This document shows, piece by piece, positions 7,323-12,906 of a stretch of 12,980 bases of DNA. The position numbers were made by a program, and so were the translations under genes. This DNA comes from Bdellovibrionaceae bacterium UBA2466. Its GTDB lineage: Bacteria; Bdellovibrionota; FAC87; UBA2466. The notes under the pieces are model-generated. The model was not told where the DNA came from. It did not search any database and saw only the letters and a program-made list of their open reading frames with translations. Location: NCBI GenBank assembly GCA_002342225.1, contig DDPO01000045.1, positions 1 to 12,980 on the forward strand. The letters are read 5' to 3'. Each line of letters opens with the position of its first letter. Positions within the stretch are counted from its first letter, which is position 1.

Positions 7323-8986
7323 TAGGCCAGTCTCCTCTCTTTAAGCGAATCTAGAGAGAGAATCTCACTGAATCGATTTGCAAGGGACTCATTATGAGTA
7401 GCTAAAAAGAGGGTCCAAGGCGCAGAAGGCTCGATAAGAACCTCAAGAGCCGCACTTCTTGCATCTTCGTCTAGTTCGTCAAAAGTTTCATCAACGAGGA
7501 TTACTTTTGGTTCAGACACTATCGCTCTAGCGATTATTAGAGCGTGGGCTTGGGAAAGTGTGAGGGGGGAGTTGTTTCCTAATTTTGTGTGAATTCCTTC
7601 AGGAAACTTTAAAATATCTTCTAAAAGGCCCACTTTTTCCAAAGCTTGACGAGCTTTTTCAATTCTTATGTCTGTTTTTCCAACCCGAAGATTTTCAAAA
7701 ATAGTGTCAGGCAGAAATTCAATTCCTCTGACAAGACAGATTTGGTCTCTAATGAATTCGGGGGTTAGGTCTCTGTAATCTTGACCATCCAACAAAATAG
7801 TTCCACTCTGGGGAGTTTTTACCCCGTACAACAAATCAACCAAAGTAGTTTTACCGGTCGAATTCGAACCCAAAATAGCAATCTTTGCACCAGCTCTCGC
7901 TTTGAAATTTAGTTTTTCAAAAACCGGTGTCCCGCTTTCAAAATGATAGCTTAAATCTTTTATCTCGAGCTCGGCAGGCCCCGGCTTAACTTCTGGAACC
8001 TCTCCTCGATCAGTTTCAATGGGCAAACCTAGCAGCCCTTCGATTTTGTCCAAAGCTGCCACAAGGTCATAGAAAGCTTCCAAGTGTTTTTGAAACTTAG
8101 CCAAAGAGCCCAAAGCACTAGTCACAACGATTTCAGCTGCAACTAATTGCCCCAGTGTCAGCTGATTCTGCACTACCAAATAGGCCCCTATACCTAGCAA
8201 GGCTGAACTTCCCACCGCTTGAAGAGTTAGGGAACCTACGACCTGCCTCATCAATATTGTGAAGTGAGAAGCACGCGCATCAAGATAGTCGGTTACAATT
8301 TCGTTGGCCCTCTCCAACGCTAAAGCACGCGAAGCAGTCGAACGAAAAAGCAAGGGCCTCGCTGCAAGCTCTTCTAACCAAGCTGCTACTCGGTACTTTT
8401 GAACAGATTCGTCAATACTTGTTGAGACAGCCCCTCTTCCCAAGAGAAAAATTACTACTCCCACTGAGGATATTAGAACGAAAGCGAACGCTAATAGAAA
8501 CCAATGATAAAAAGCCAAAAGGATAAGACCGAAAGTGATCTGTAAAGCTAGGGCAAAGCCTTCCATCAAAAGTGTTGCGCTGCTTTTCTGCACCGTTAGA
8601 ACATCGAAAAATCGATTGATAAGCTCGGGGAACTGAGCTTTTGGAACTCGCTCTAAACTGAACCGGGGTATTCGATAGGACAGCTCAAGTGCAATCTGAG
8701 AGAAAAAACGCCTCTGGAGTTGCTCTACTACTACGATTTGAATTCCCCTTAGAACAGCAGCAATGGTAAGCCCCGCAAACACTGCAAGAACCAAGAAAAG
8801 TACAGGCTGGCTAAAGGAACCAAACGTAACAGTGTTAACTAGTGTTTGTATCCCGACGGGGACCGCGAGGGAAAGCACACTCACTCCAACCCCGTACAAG
8901 AGCACAACTAAAATCTCGTTACGTTCACCCTGCAACAAAGATAGAATTAGTTTCGAGGGTGAAACTTTATGAATGCCATCTCCCAC
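7322..8986 (-). CDS. ABC transporter, fused membrane and ATPase domains, type I secretion-like
   Basis: The 554-residue protein has an N-terminal membrane domain (about 25-290, with hydrophobic segments near 25-47, 60-85, 145-183 and 250-290) and a C-terminal ATPase domain (about 340-545). There is no N-terminal peptidase domain. Walker A is GSNSTGKTT (373-381), Walker B is VILVDE with D499 and E500, and the switch histidine is H531. Two motifs are unusual. The signature reads LTLSQ (475-479) instead of LSGGQ, and the Q-loop region reads CLVRGIEFLPDT with no glutamine. The GTG start at 8986 is supported by AAAAGGAG five bases upstream, and no in-frame ATG is nearby. It is the first gene of the exporter operon, with the HlyD-like and TolC-like genes overlapping downstream, and is transcribed divergently from the LysR gene. 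The substrate is unknown; export of a peptide, protein or small molecule is possible. Confidence 0.92.
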   Translation of the reverse strand: MGDGIHKVSPSKLILSLLQGERNEILVVLLYGVGVSVLSLAVPVGIQTLVNTVTFGSFSQPVLFLVLAVFAGLTIAAVLRGIQIVVVEQLQRRFFSQIALELSYRIPRFSLERVPKAQFPELINRFFDVLTVQKSSATLLMEGFALALQITFGLILLAFYHWFLLAFAFVLISSVGVVIFLLGRGAVSTSIDESVQKYRVAAWLEELAARPLLFRSTASRALALERANEIVTDYLDARASHFTILMRQVVGSLTLQAVGSSALLGIGAYLVVQNQLTLGQLVAAEIVVTSALGSLAKFQKHLEAFYDLVAALDKIEGLLGLPIETDRGEVPEVKPGPAELEIKDLSYHFESGTPVFEKLNFKARAGAKIAILGSNSTGKTTLVDLLYGVKTPQSGTILLDGQDYRDLTPEFIRDQICLVRGIEFLPDTIFENLRVGKTDIRIEKARQALEKVGLLEDILKFPEGIHTKLGNNSPLTLSQAHALIIARAIVSEPKVILVDETFDELDEDARSAALEVLIEPSAPWTLFLATHNESLANRFSEILSLDSLKERRLA

Positions 8987-9055
8987 AAAATCTCCTTTTG
9001 ACCACCATCAGAAACCAGACGCAAAGCCACTCTTTGTTATCGGCTTATCTAACTG

Positions 9056-9070
9056 AAATCTTGAAGATTT
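9056..9070. promoter_or_regulatory. 15-bp palindrome between the divergent exporter and LysR genes
   Basis: AAATCTT-G-AAGATTT is a perfect inverted repeat with a single-base centre, 69 bases upstream of the ABC transporter GTG and 136 bases upstream of the LysR start. Position and symmetry fit a dimeric regulator operator for the exporter operon. It is not followed by a T-tract in either direction, so it does not look like a terminator. The binding protein is unknown. The rest of the 220-bp intergenic region (8987-9206) shows no open reading frame I would defend. Confidence 0.35.
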
Positions 9071-9127
9071 GCTTGCACTGCGATTACACACTTAGCGTTA
9101 ATAGCCGAGAATCTTATCGTCAGTTTG

Positions 9128-9156
9128 TTGACTAGATTAAATGGATAATAGATATT
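9128..9156 (+). promoter_or_regulatory. Candidate promoter of the LysR gene with overlapping regulator site
   Basis: TTGACT (9128-9133) and GATATT (9151-9156) are separated by 17 bases, a plausible sigma-70 type -35/-10 pair about 50 bases upstream of the gene. The stretch GATTAAATGGATAATAGAT at 9135-9153 lies between and over these boxes. It matches 14 of 19 positions of the repeat at 4819-4837 upstream of dabB, including the whole AATAGAT end. Overlap of a promoter by its own regulator site is the usual autoregulatory arrangement of LysR-type genes. The sites are A+T-rich, so chance similarity remains possible. Confidence 0.35.
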
Positions 9157-9206
9157 GTTTGTATCGCTTTTTGTGATTTTAAGCTCATTTTTGTAAATGG
9201 AGCGGT

Positions 9207-10091
9207 ATGACAAAATGGATTAATTACCATCACCTTTTTTATTTCAAGACTATTGCAGAAGAAGGCAGTGTCTCCAAAGCAGCAGAGAAGCTTCGCCTTG
9301 GGCAACCCACGCTGAGCGCCCAACTAAAACAGTTTGAAGACACCATTGGAGTAAAACTCTTTGATCGACAGCATAAAAAACTCATTCTCACAGAGCAGGG
9401 ACAGGTAGCCCTAGATTATGCCAAAAACATTTTCAAAATGGGCTCTGAGATGTTCGAAGTTCTGCACGACAGAATTGTCCCTCAGAAAATTTCACTGCAA
9501 ATCGGTGCTCTTGATAGCGTAGCTAAGCAAATTGTTGTGCAACTGGCAAAACACGCTTACAAAACAGCAGATTGTTTGATTACATTGGTCGAGGGAAAAT
9601 CGGATGAGCTCATTCGTGAATTAGTTGCACATAGAGTTGATATTCTTGTGACCAATTTCCTGCCATCTGGGGTCGACGCAAAGGGACTGTCCTACAGGTT
9701 AGTATCAAAAAATAATGTCGGATTATATGGCGCACCGGCTTTTCGAAATCTAAGAAAAAACTTTCCACAGTCTATCTCAGGCCAGCCCTTAATTCTCCCC
9801 ACCTATGATAGTAAGTTAAGGTTTGATCTTGATCACTGGGCGAAAAGCCAAGAAATTACACTCAACACCGTAGCTGAGGGGCAAGATATCGCTGTGAAAA
9901 AGTTAATGGCCGTAGACGGGTTGGGAATTATTCCTGCTGCTAATTACAGTGTGAATCGCCAAGTGCTCATGGGGGAACTCATTGAAATCGGCCAGCTCCG
10001 CGGAGTTCACGAGGAGCTGTACCTAGTCTCTGCCAGTCGGAAACTAGAAAACCCAATAGCATCAAAAATCATGAAAAGTTTTCACATATAG
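9207..10091 (+). CDS. LysR-family transcriptional regulator, NhaR-like
   Basis: The 294-residue protein has the LysR layout. A winged helix-turn-helix spans about 5-64, with INYHHLFYFKTIAEEGSVSKAAEKL followed by the recognition helix GQPTLSAQLKQFEDTIGVKLFDR. A linker helix leads to an effector-binding domain from about 92 to the C-terminus. The INYHHLFYF opening, and the FKMGSEMFEVL linker helix in place of the more common one, resemble the NhaR subgroup, known for sodium/pH-responsive control of antiporters in enterics. GGAG lies four bases before ATG 9207. The gene is divergent from the exporter operon and 4.5 kb from dabB. A shared sequence motif upstream of both itself and dabB suggests it may control the bicarbonate system, which would fit a pH- or ion-sensing regulator. 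Its real target and ligand are not shown by the sequence, and control of the adjacent exporter is an equally simple reading. Confidence 0.92.
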   Translation: MTKWINYHHLFYFKTIAEEGSVSKAAEKLRLGQPTLSAQLKQFEDTIGVKLFDRQHKKLILTEQGQVALDYAKNIFKMGSEMFEVLHDRIVPQKISLQIGALDSVAKQIVVQLAKHAYKTADCLITLVEGKSDELIRELVAHRVDILVTNFLPSGVDAKGLSYRLVSKNNVGLYGAPAFRNLRKNFPQSISGQPLILPTYDSKLRFDLDHWAKSQEITLNTVAEGQDIAVKKLMAVDGLGIIPAANYSVNRQVLMGELIEIGQLRGVHEELYLVSASRKLENPIASKIMKSFHI

Positions 10092-10136
10092 AATTTTTCG
10101 ATTCATTTTATTTAAATTATCCATTTTTCTCGAACT

Positions 10137-10167
10137 CTCCTCAGACGTAATCTGGAAAACGTAGGAG
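10137..10167 (+). promoter_or_regulatory. Leader hairpin that can mask the ribosome binding site of the HPF-like gene
   Basis: CTCCT (10137-10141) and ACGT (10145-10148) can pair with ACGT (10159-10162) and AGGAG (10163-10167), leaving a 3-base bulge and a 10-base loop. The second arm contains the Shine-Dalgarno sequence of the following gene, eight bases before its ATG. A competing small hairpin, CAGA (10142-10145) with TCTG (10151-10154), would release the ribosome binding site. The pairing is short and no experiment supports it, but translational control of a hibernation factor through such a structure is reasonable. Confidence 0.35.
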
Positions 10168-10175
10168 AATGAATC

Positions 10176-10526
10176 ATGCTAAAAGTTATTTTCAAAGGGT
10201 TAGACCGATCTGAATTGGCCCGAGAAGCCGCGGAAAACAAACTTGAAGAGGTCATGAGCCGCTTTCCAGAACTCCAGCAATCGACTTTAGCTGTCACCCT
10301 AGGAATGGAAAATTCGTCCAGACAAGCTGGTGCCGACGTATTCACAGTCAAACTACGCATCGAGACTGGAAAATATCGGGGAGTTATCCTCGAAAAGAGT
10401 GCCCCAAACCTCTATTCCGCTTTGGGTGCAGTCGCCGAACATTTGCTAGAAAGGCTCAACCGATTCAGCGATAAAGCGCGAGTTAAATCTCGGAATCAAG
10501 AAAGAAAGTTGAGTTCACGAGCATAG
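10176..10526 (+). CDS. HPF/RaiA-type ribosome hibernation factor, short form
   Basis: This gene encodes 116 residues without signal peptide or membrane segment. The pattern matches the S30AE (HPF/RaiA/YfiA) fold. A first strand (LKVIFKGL) is followed by helix 1 (ELAREAAENKLEEVMSRFPE), central strands (STLAVTLGME and FTVKLRIETGKYRGVILEK), helix 2 (NLYSALGAVAEHLLERLNRF) and a basic tail (KARVKSRNQERK). Family members bind the 30S decoding region and inactivate or stabilise ribosomes in stationary or stressed cells. The length is that of the short form, lacking the C-terminal dimerisation domain of long HPF. Identity with well-studied members appears low, so the exact subtype (HPF versus RaiA/YfiA) is open. 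The gene follows the LysR gene on the same strand by 84 bp, so it may be cotranscribed. Its ribosome binding site AGGAG lies within a possible leader hairpin. Confidence 0.8.
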   Translation: MLKVIFKGLDRSELAREAAENKLEEVMSRFPELQQSTLAVTLGMENSSRQAGADVFTVKLRIETGKYRGVILEKSAPNLYSALGAVAEHLLERLNRFSDKARVKSRNQERKLSSRA

Positions 10527-10544
10527 AAGGTGTAAGATTTTCAC

Positions 10545-10826
10545 ATGAGATACACTTCACTTATTCTATTGTTCGGTTTTTTAACCTTATTGCCTTTAAG
10601 GGCTTCAGAGCCTAATCGATCCATTCCCGTCCAAGACCCCGATGGACGTGGACTATGTGTCACTATAACCCAAGCTCAAAGAGTGCGATTTGATAGATGT
10701 GCGACGAATGAAGTCATGACAGGGATTCGAAGCCTAGACCCCATCACAGTTTACTGCACGACGGTTCTTGCAAATTGCCCCAACCGAGATTCCGGCACCG
10801 ATAGTGAAGTCGGAAAAAAACAATAA
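10545..10826 (+). CDS. Small exported protein with four cysteines, unknown function
   Basis: The 93-residue product begins with a signal peptide: MRYTSL, a hydrophobic core to about residue 18, and a probable cleavage near LRASE at about 20-21. The mature protein of about 72 residues has cysteines at 38, 52, 71 and 78, enough for two disulfide bonds in the periplasm or outside the cell. A block RCATNEVMTGIRSLDPITVYC resembles short C-x(n)-VM-x-GI repeats seen in many secreted proteins of unknown function; I cannot name a family. The start follows the HPF-like stop by 18 bases, with only a distant AAGG as ribosome binding site, so translation may be weak or coupled. It is followed after 16 bases by a second exported Cys-containing protein. 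No type I secretion signal is visible, and the Sec signal argues against it being a substrate of the ABC exporter in this window. Confidence 0.7.
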   Translation: MRYTSLILLFGFLTLLPLRASEPNRSIPVQDPDGRGLCVTITQAQRVRFDRCATNEVMTGIRSLDPITVYCTTVLANCPNRDSGTDSEVGKKQ

Positions 10827-10842
10827 TTAATAAATTTTTAAA

Positions 10843-11379
10843 ATGAGAAATTTTATGAAGATAGCCGTAGCAATTGGGATTTTAACTTCTCTTGCGATGG
10901 CAAAAACAGACTCTAACCACGAGCTTGAGCTAAGACAGCTTTTGAATCGTCCTAGAGGTCAGAGCCGTAAAGTAGAGGTATGTAGAATTTCATCCCTCAA
11001 AATTGATGAGATTAACAAACTTCTGGACCAGGAGATCTGTAGTGCAAGAAAAACAGATAATGGTCGTCAGGGTAGCCCCCCTAAAATAGAAAATTACACT
11101 TTAAAAATTTCAAAGCCATTACTCCAAAGGGCCTTGGGCAAAGTGTTTGTCACCGGCAACCCTTGTTCCCCAGAAATTCCAAATGGACCTCCCGCTTCAC
11201 CTGCAACAATTAACGCAGGAATTCGCGAAGTTTTTAAAGAGGTTTGCGAAGAGCAATGGCTTAGCGAAAACATGCATGACATGAAAGAGATTACAGTGAG
11301 TTCAAAAGTCATCAATACGATGAATTCTCTCAATCTCTTTTTCCCTCTCAATTGTGTTCCGAGAGAGGTTCACCCTTAA
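10843..11379 (+). CDS. Exported hypothetical protein with five cysteines
   Basis: The protein has 178 residues from ATG 10843, or 174 from ATG 10855. The second start gives a compact signal peptide (MKIAVAIGILTSLAMA, cleavage after AMA), but neither start has a strong ribosome binding site, so the choice is open. Cysteines at 47, 66, 108, 135 and 171 (long-start numbering) leave one unpaired if the others form disulfides. The middle region around 70-120 is rich in Pro and Gly (RQGSPP, GNPCSPEIPNGPPASPA), flanked by helical, charged segments. I recognise no domain. It lies 16 bases after another small exported Cys protein on the same strand and is probably cotranscribed with it. Its TAA stop overlaps the stop of the convergent methyltransferase gene in the four bases TTAA at 11376-11379. 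Confidence 0.72.
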   Translation: MRNFMKIAVAIGILTSLAMAKTDSNHELELRQLLNRPRGQSRKVEVCRISSLKIDEINKLLDQEICSARKTDNGRQGSPPKIENYTLKISKPLLQRALGKVFVTGNPCSPEIPNGPPASPATINAGIREVFKEVCEEQWLSENMHDMKEITVSSKVINTMNSLNLFFPLNCVPREVHP

Positions 11380-11981
11380 AAATTATTTGTCGTAGCCGAA
11401 GGCGGGTTGAGCCGATAGAGACTTTTCCCTCCCCACTCAAGCAATTTTTGGGGTTGAAACTTCTTGAGGGGATTATGTGCACCATTTATCGGGGCAAAGT
11501 GGTATTGCGAATCTAGAACCCGAACATCACTACTTTGATGATTGCAATTGACTGTGAGAATGTGAGCGTCGGGGCGCGCACGAAAGAAATCCGCTAAAAA
11601 CCTGAGAATATTTTCGCTTGGCCAATGTTGAAGAACGTCCTTAATAAAATAGACACTAGCATCTGGAATTTCACCCATGGACATGGAACTTACATCGCCG
11701 TTCACAAAACTGTACTGAGATTCAGGATATTTCTTACGGTGAGAGGCTAATAAGTGTTCTACACAGTCTACACCAATGTATCGAATTTTAGTTTGCTCCA
11801 CTAGACGTGGAATCCACTGCAAATCACCACAGCCAAGATCGCATAAACTCTCGAGCCTATTGTTCAATAAATAGTTCCGCAAAAAATCGATAAGTGGACC
11901 ACAAAATTGCGGTGTACTACCGGGTCCTGATCCGCCGTTCCAAGCATCACGAGCATATATTTCAGTGAAGATTTCTTTCAT
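11376..11981 (-). CDS. Class I SAM-dependent methyltransferase
   Basis: The 201-residue protein has a Rossmann-type methyltransferase core. An N-terminal YARDAWNGGSGPGSTP segment (9-24) is typical of one uncharacterised methyltransferase subfamily. Motif I is CDLGCGD (47-53), and a strand ending in GVD (D72) should contact the SAM ribose. NGDVSS (94-99) is next, followed by the motif-IV-like region KDVLQHW (114-120). It is slightly shorter than many methyltransferases and appears complete. The substrate is not predictable. Relatives are scattered near surface-polysaccharide and unknown loci, but no such genes are adjacent here. The ATG at 11981 has no clear Shine-Dalgarno sequence, and no in-frame alternative lies before the conserved core. 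It is convergent with the two small exported-protein genes and shares its stop codon bases with the nearer one. Confidence 0.88.
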   Translation of the reverse strand: MKEIFTEIYARDAWNGGSGPGSTPQFCGPLIDFLRNYLLNNRLESLCDLGCGDLQWIPRLVEQTKIRYIGVDCVEHLLASHRKKYPESQYSFVNGDVSSMSMGEIPDASVYFIKDVLQHWPSENILRFLADFFRARPDAHILTVNCNHQSSDVRVLDSQYHFAPINGAHNPLKKFQPQKLLEWGGKSLYRLNPPSATTNNF

Positions 11982-12026
11982 TTTTAGAGGATATCATGAA
12001 GTTGAGTTCGACCGAGAATGGAAAAC

Positions 12027-12053
12027 TGGTCGGGGCGGCGGGCTTGGAACCTG
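12027..12053 (-). other. Decayed copy of a tRNA-Pro 3' end (possible attachment-site scar)
   Basis: Read on the - strand, this stretch runs CAGGTTC at one end to GCCGCCCCGACCA at the other. It looks like the T-arm and acceptor end, including the CCA, of a bacterial tRNA-Pro of the CGGGGCG...CGCCCCGACCA type. Against a consensus recalled from memory (CAGGTTCGAATCCTG plus CCGCCCCGACCA), 24 of 27 positions agree. The T-stem and TTCGAAT loop are damaged, and no matching 5' acceptor strand is found within tRNA distance, so it is a fragment and not a gene. Read on the + strand it gives the LVGAAGLEP peptide, a known signature of false proteins translated across tRNA genes. By the geometry of tRNA-targeted integration, any inserted element would lie to the right, with the intact tRNA beyond the window. 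The surrounding 268-bp gap (11982-12249) holds no gene I would defend. Confidence 0.5.
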
Positions 12054-12234
12054 TCAAACCGATCTCATTGATATCTTTTTGGAAAATCGATCAAAACAAA
12101 AACTTGCTGGGCTACAGCTTCCACCTAAATCGACTGAGTTCTACGAAATTCCAATCTGAGTGGTGATAAGTGGTGATGGGGAAGCAGGCAAAAGTAGGCA
12201 TAACAACACGGGCCTTTTTTCGAATTCAATCTAG

Positions 12235-12248
12235 TGGTATATATACCA
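12235..12248. promoter_or_regulatory. 14-bp palindromic operator candidate and -10 box at the toxin-antitoxin start
   Basis: TGGTATATATACCA is a perfect palindrome ending one base before the ATG at 12250. It leaves no room for a Shine-Dalgarno sequence. TATATA at 12238-12243 is placed at exactly -12 to -7 if transcription begins at the A of the start codon, so a leaderless mRNA is a natural reading. The upstream -35 region is only a T-run. A dimeric winged-helix antitoxin binding here would block the promoter, the usual autoregulation of toxin-antitoxin modules. The binding is inferred. Confidence 0.5.
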
Positions 12249-12249
12249 T

Positions 12250-12555
12250 ATGAAGGCAACCGAGATTTTTCATCAAAAGCAGGTTTTGAAACATCATGAT
12301 GGGAAACGGCTTGCAATATTTGAGATTATTGTTTGGAAAGTTAGTGTTTCAAGAGATTACCCAGACGGTCTTAAATATCGGGTTTGGTTATCAGAAGAAG
12401 GTCATACTTTATTTGGACTGGACAACCATAAGCCCAAAGGTCCTCATCTTCATGTTCGAGATGTGCAGGTTGGCTACGTGTTTAGAGGGGTGGATTCACT
12501 TCGGAAAGATATAATTGCAATGATTAAAAAGGAGGGATTTATTTATGAAGGCTAA
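12250..12555 (+). CDS. TumE-like / DUF6516 family putative toxin
   Basis: This 101-residue cytoplasmic protein matches the DUF6516/TumE-like pattern. An MKATEIFHQK opening is followed by EIIVWKV, then a DGLKYRVWLS block, then LDNHKPKGPHLHV (57-69), where the family usually has YDN...KG.H.H, and a helical tail (VDSLRKDIIAMIKKE). The conserved Asp, Asn, Lys, Gly and His residues of that block are present. The family is annotated as toxin components of two-gene modules next to a DNA-binding partner, which is what follows here with an 11-base overlap. The biochemical activity of this subgroup is not clear to me, so the toxin label rests on family and gene order. The ATG at 12250 is the only possible start, because a stop (TAG at 12232) lies just upstream in frame. 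It is preceded directly by a palindrome and not by a ribosome binding site. Confidence 0.75.
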   Translation: MKATEIFHQKQVLKHHDGKRLAIFEIIVWKVSVSRDYPDGLKYRVWLSEEGHTLFGLDNHKPKGPHLHVRDVQVGYVFRGVDSLRKDIIAMIKKEGFIYEG

Positions 12556-12904
12556 AAAAGTTTTATTAATGGTGGAACCACCAAAAGTATCTCTAGATAG
12601 AGCTATTTCCGTGGTGAAAACACGCACTCATAAGTACAAAGGCATGCTTATTATTAGTTTCCCTGATTTTGAAACTTTAGGGCGAGTCATCACAGGCGCA
12701 AGGCTTGAGCTATTGCATGCAATTCGCAAAAACAAACCAAGATCCATTCAAGAGTTATCTAAAATTGTGGAGAGAGACTTCAAAAATGTTTACCAGGACG
12801 TCAAGCTTTTAGCAGAATATGGATTGATTGAACTAAAAGAGGCTGGACCGAGAAAGGCCAGCACACCTAAAGCTAATTTTTCAGAATTAGTTCTCGCTGC
12901 GTAG
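12545..12904 (+). CDS. Winged-helix DNA-binding protein (HVO_A0114-type), putative antitoxin
   Basis: The 119-residue protein has an N-terminal part with an ISFPDFETLGRVITGARLELLHAIRK block (37-62), then a winged helix-turn-helix (about 50-112). There, RSIQELSKIVERDFKNVYQDVKLLAEYGLIEL gives the two helices and the wing, with FKNVYQDVK as the likely recognition helix. This arrangement matches the HVO_A0114 family of putative DNA-binding regulators, which I recall being paired with DUF6516/TumE-like genes. It starts inside the end of the toxin gene (11-base overlap) and has a strong AAGGAGG nine bases upstream, in contrast to the toxin, which has none. The expected role is to neutralise the toxin and repress the pair by binding the palindrome at 12235-12248; both are inference. 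The stop is 2 bases from the possible partial gene on the opposite strand. Confidence 0.78.
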   Translation: MKAKKVLLMVEPPKVSLDRAISVVKTRTHKYKGMLIISFPDFETLGRVITGARLELLHAIRKNKPRSIQELSKIVERDFKNVYQDVKLLAEYGLIELKEAGPRKASTPKANFSELVLAA

Positions 12905-12906
12905 GA

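Noticed and set aside
9039..9111. Inverted repeat TCGGCT ... AGCCGA in the divergent intergenic region
   Set aside because: Only six bases long and separated by about 60 bases; expected by chance.
11996..12166. A 56-codon + strand reading frame (MKLSSTENGK...) with a good AGAGG ribosome binding site five bases upstream
   Set aside because: It contains LVGAAGLEPVKP, the typical false peptide produced by reading across the complement of a tRNA-Pro end. The tRNA fragment explains that segment better than a real protein, so I did not list it as a gene.
12160..12178. Short direct repeat GTGGTGAT-AA-GTGGTGAT
   Set aside because: Two copies of eight bases are too few to claim a functional element; no further copies nearby.
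12196..12220. Possible intrinsic terminator AGGC ... GCCT followed by TTTTTT
   Set aside because: The stem is only four base pairs with a 12-base loop, and there is no convincing + strand gene just upstream for it to serve.
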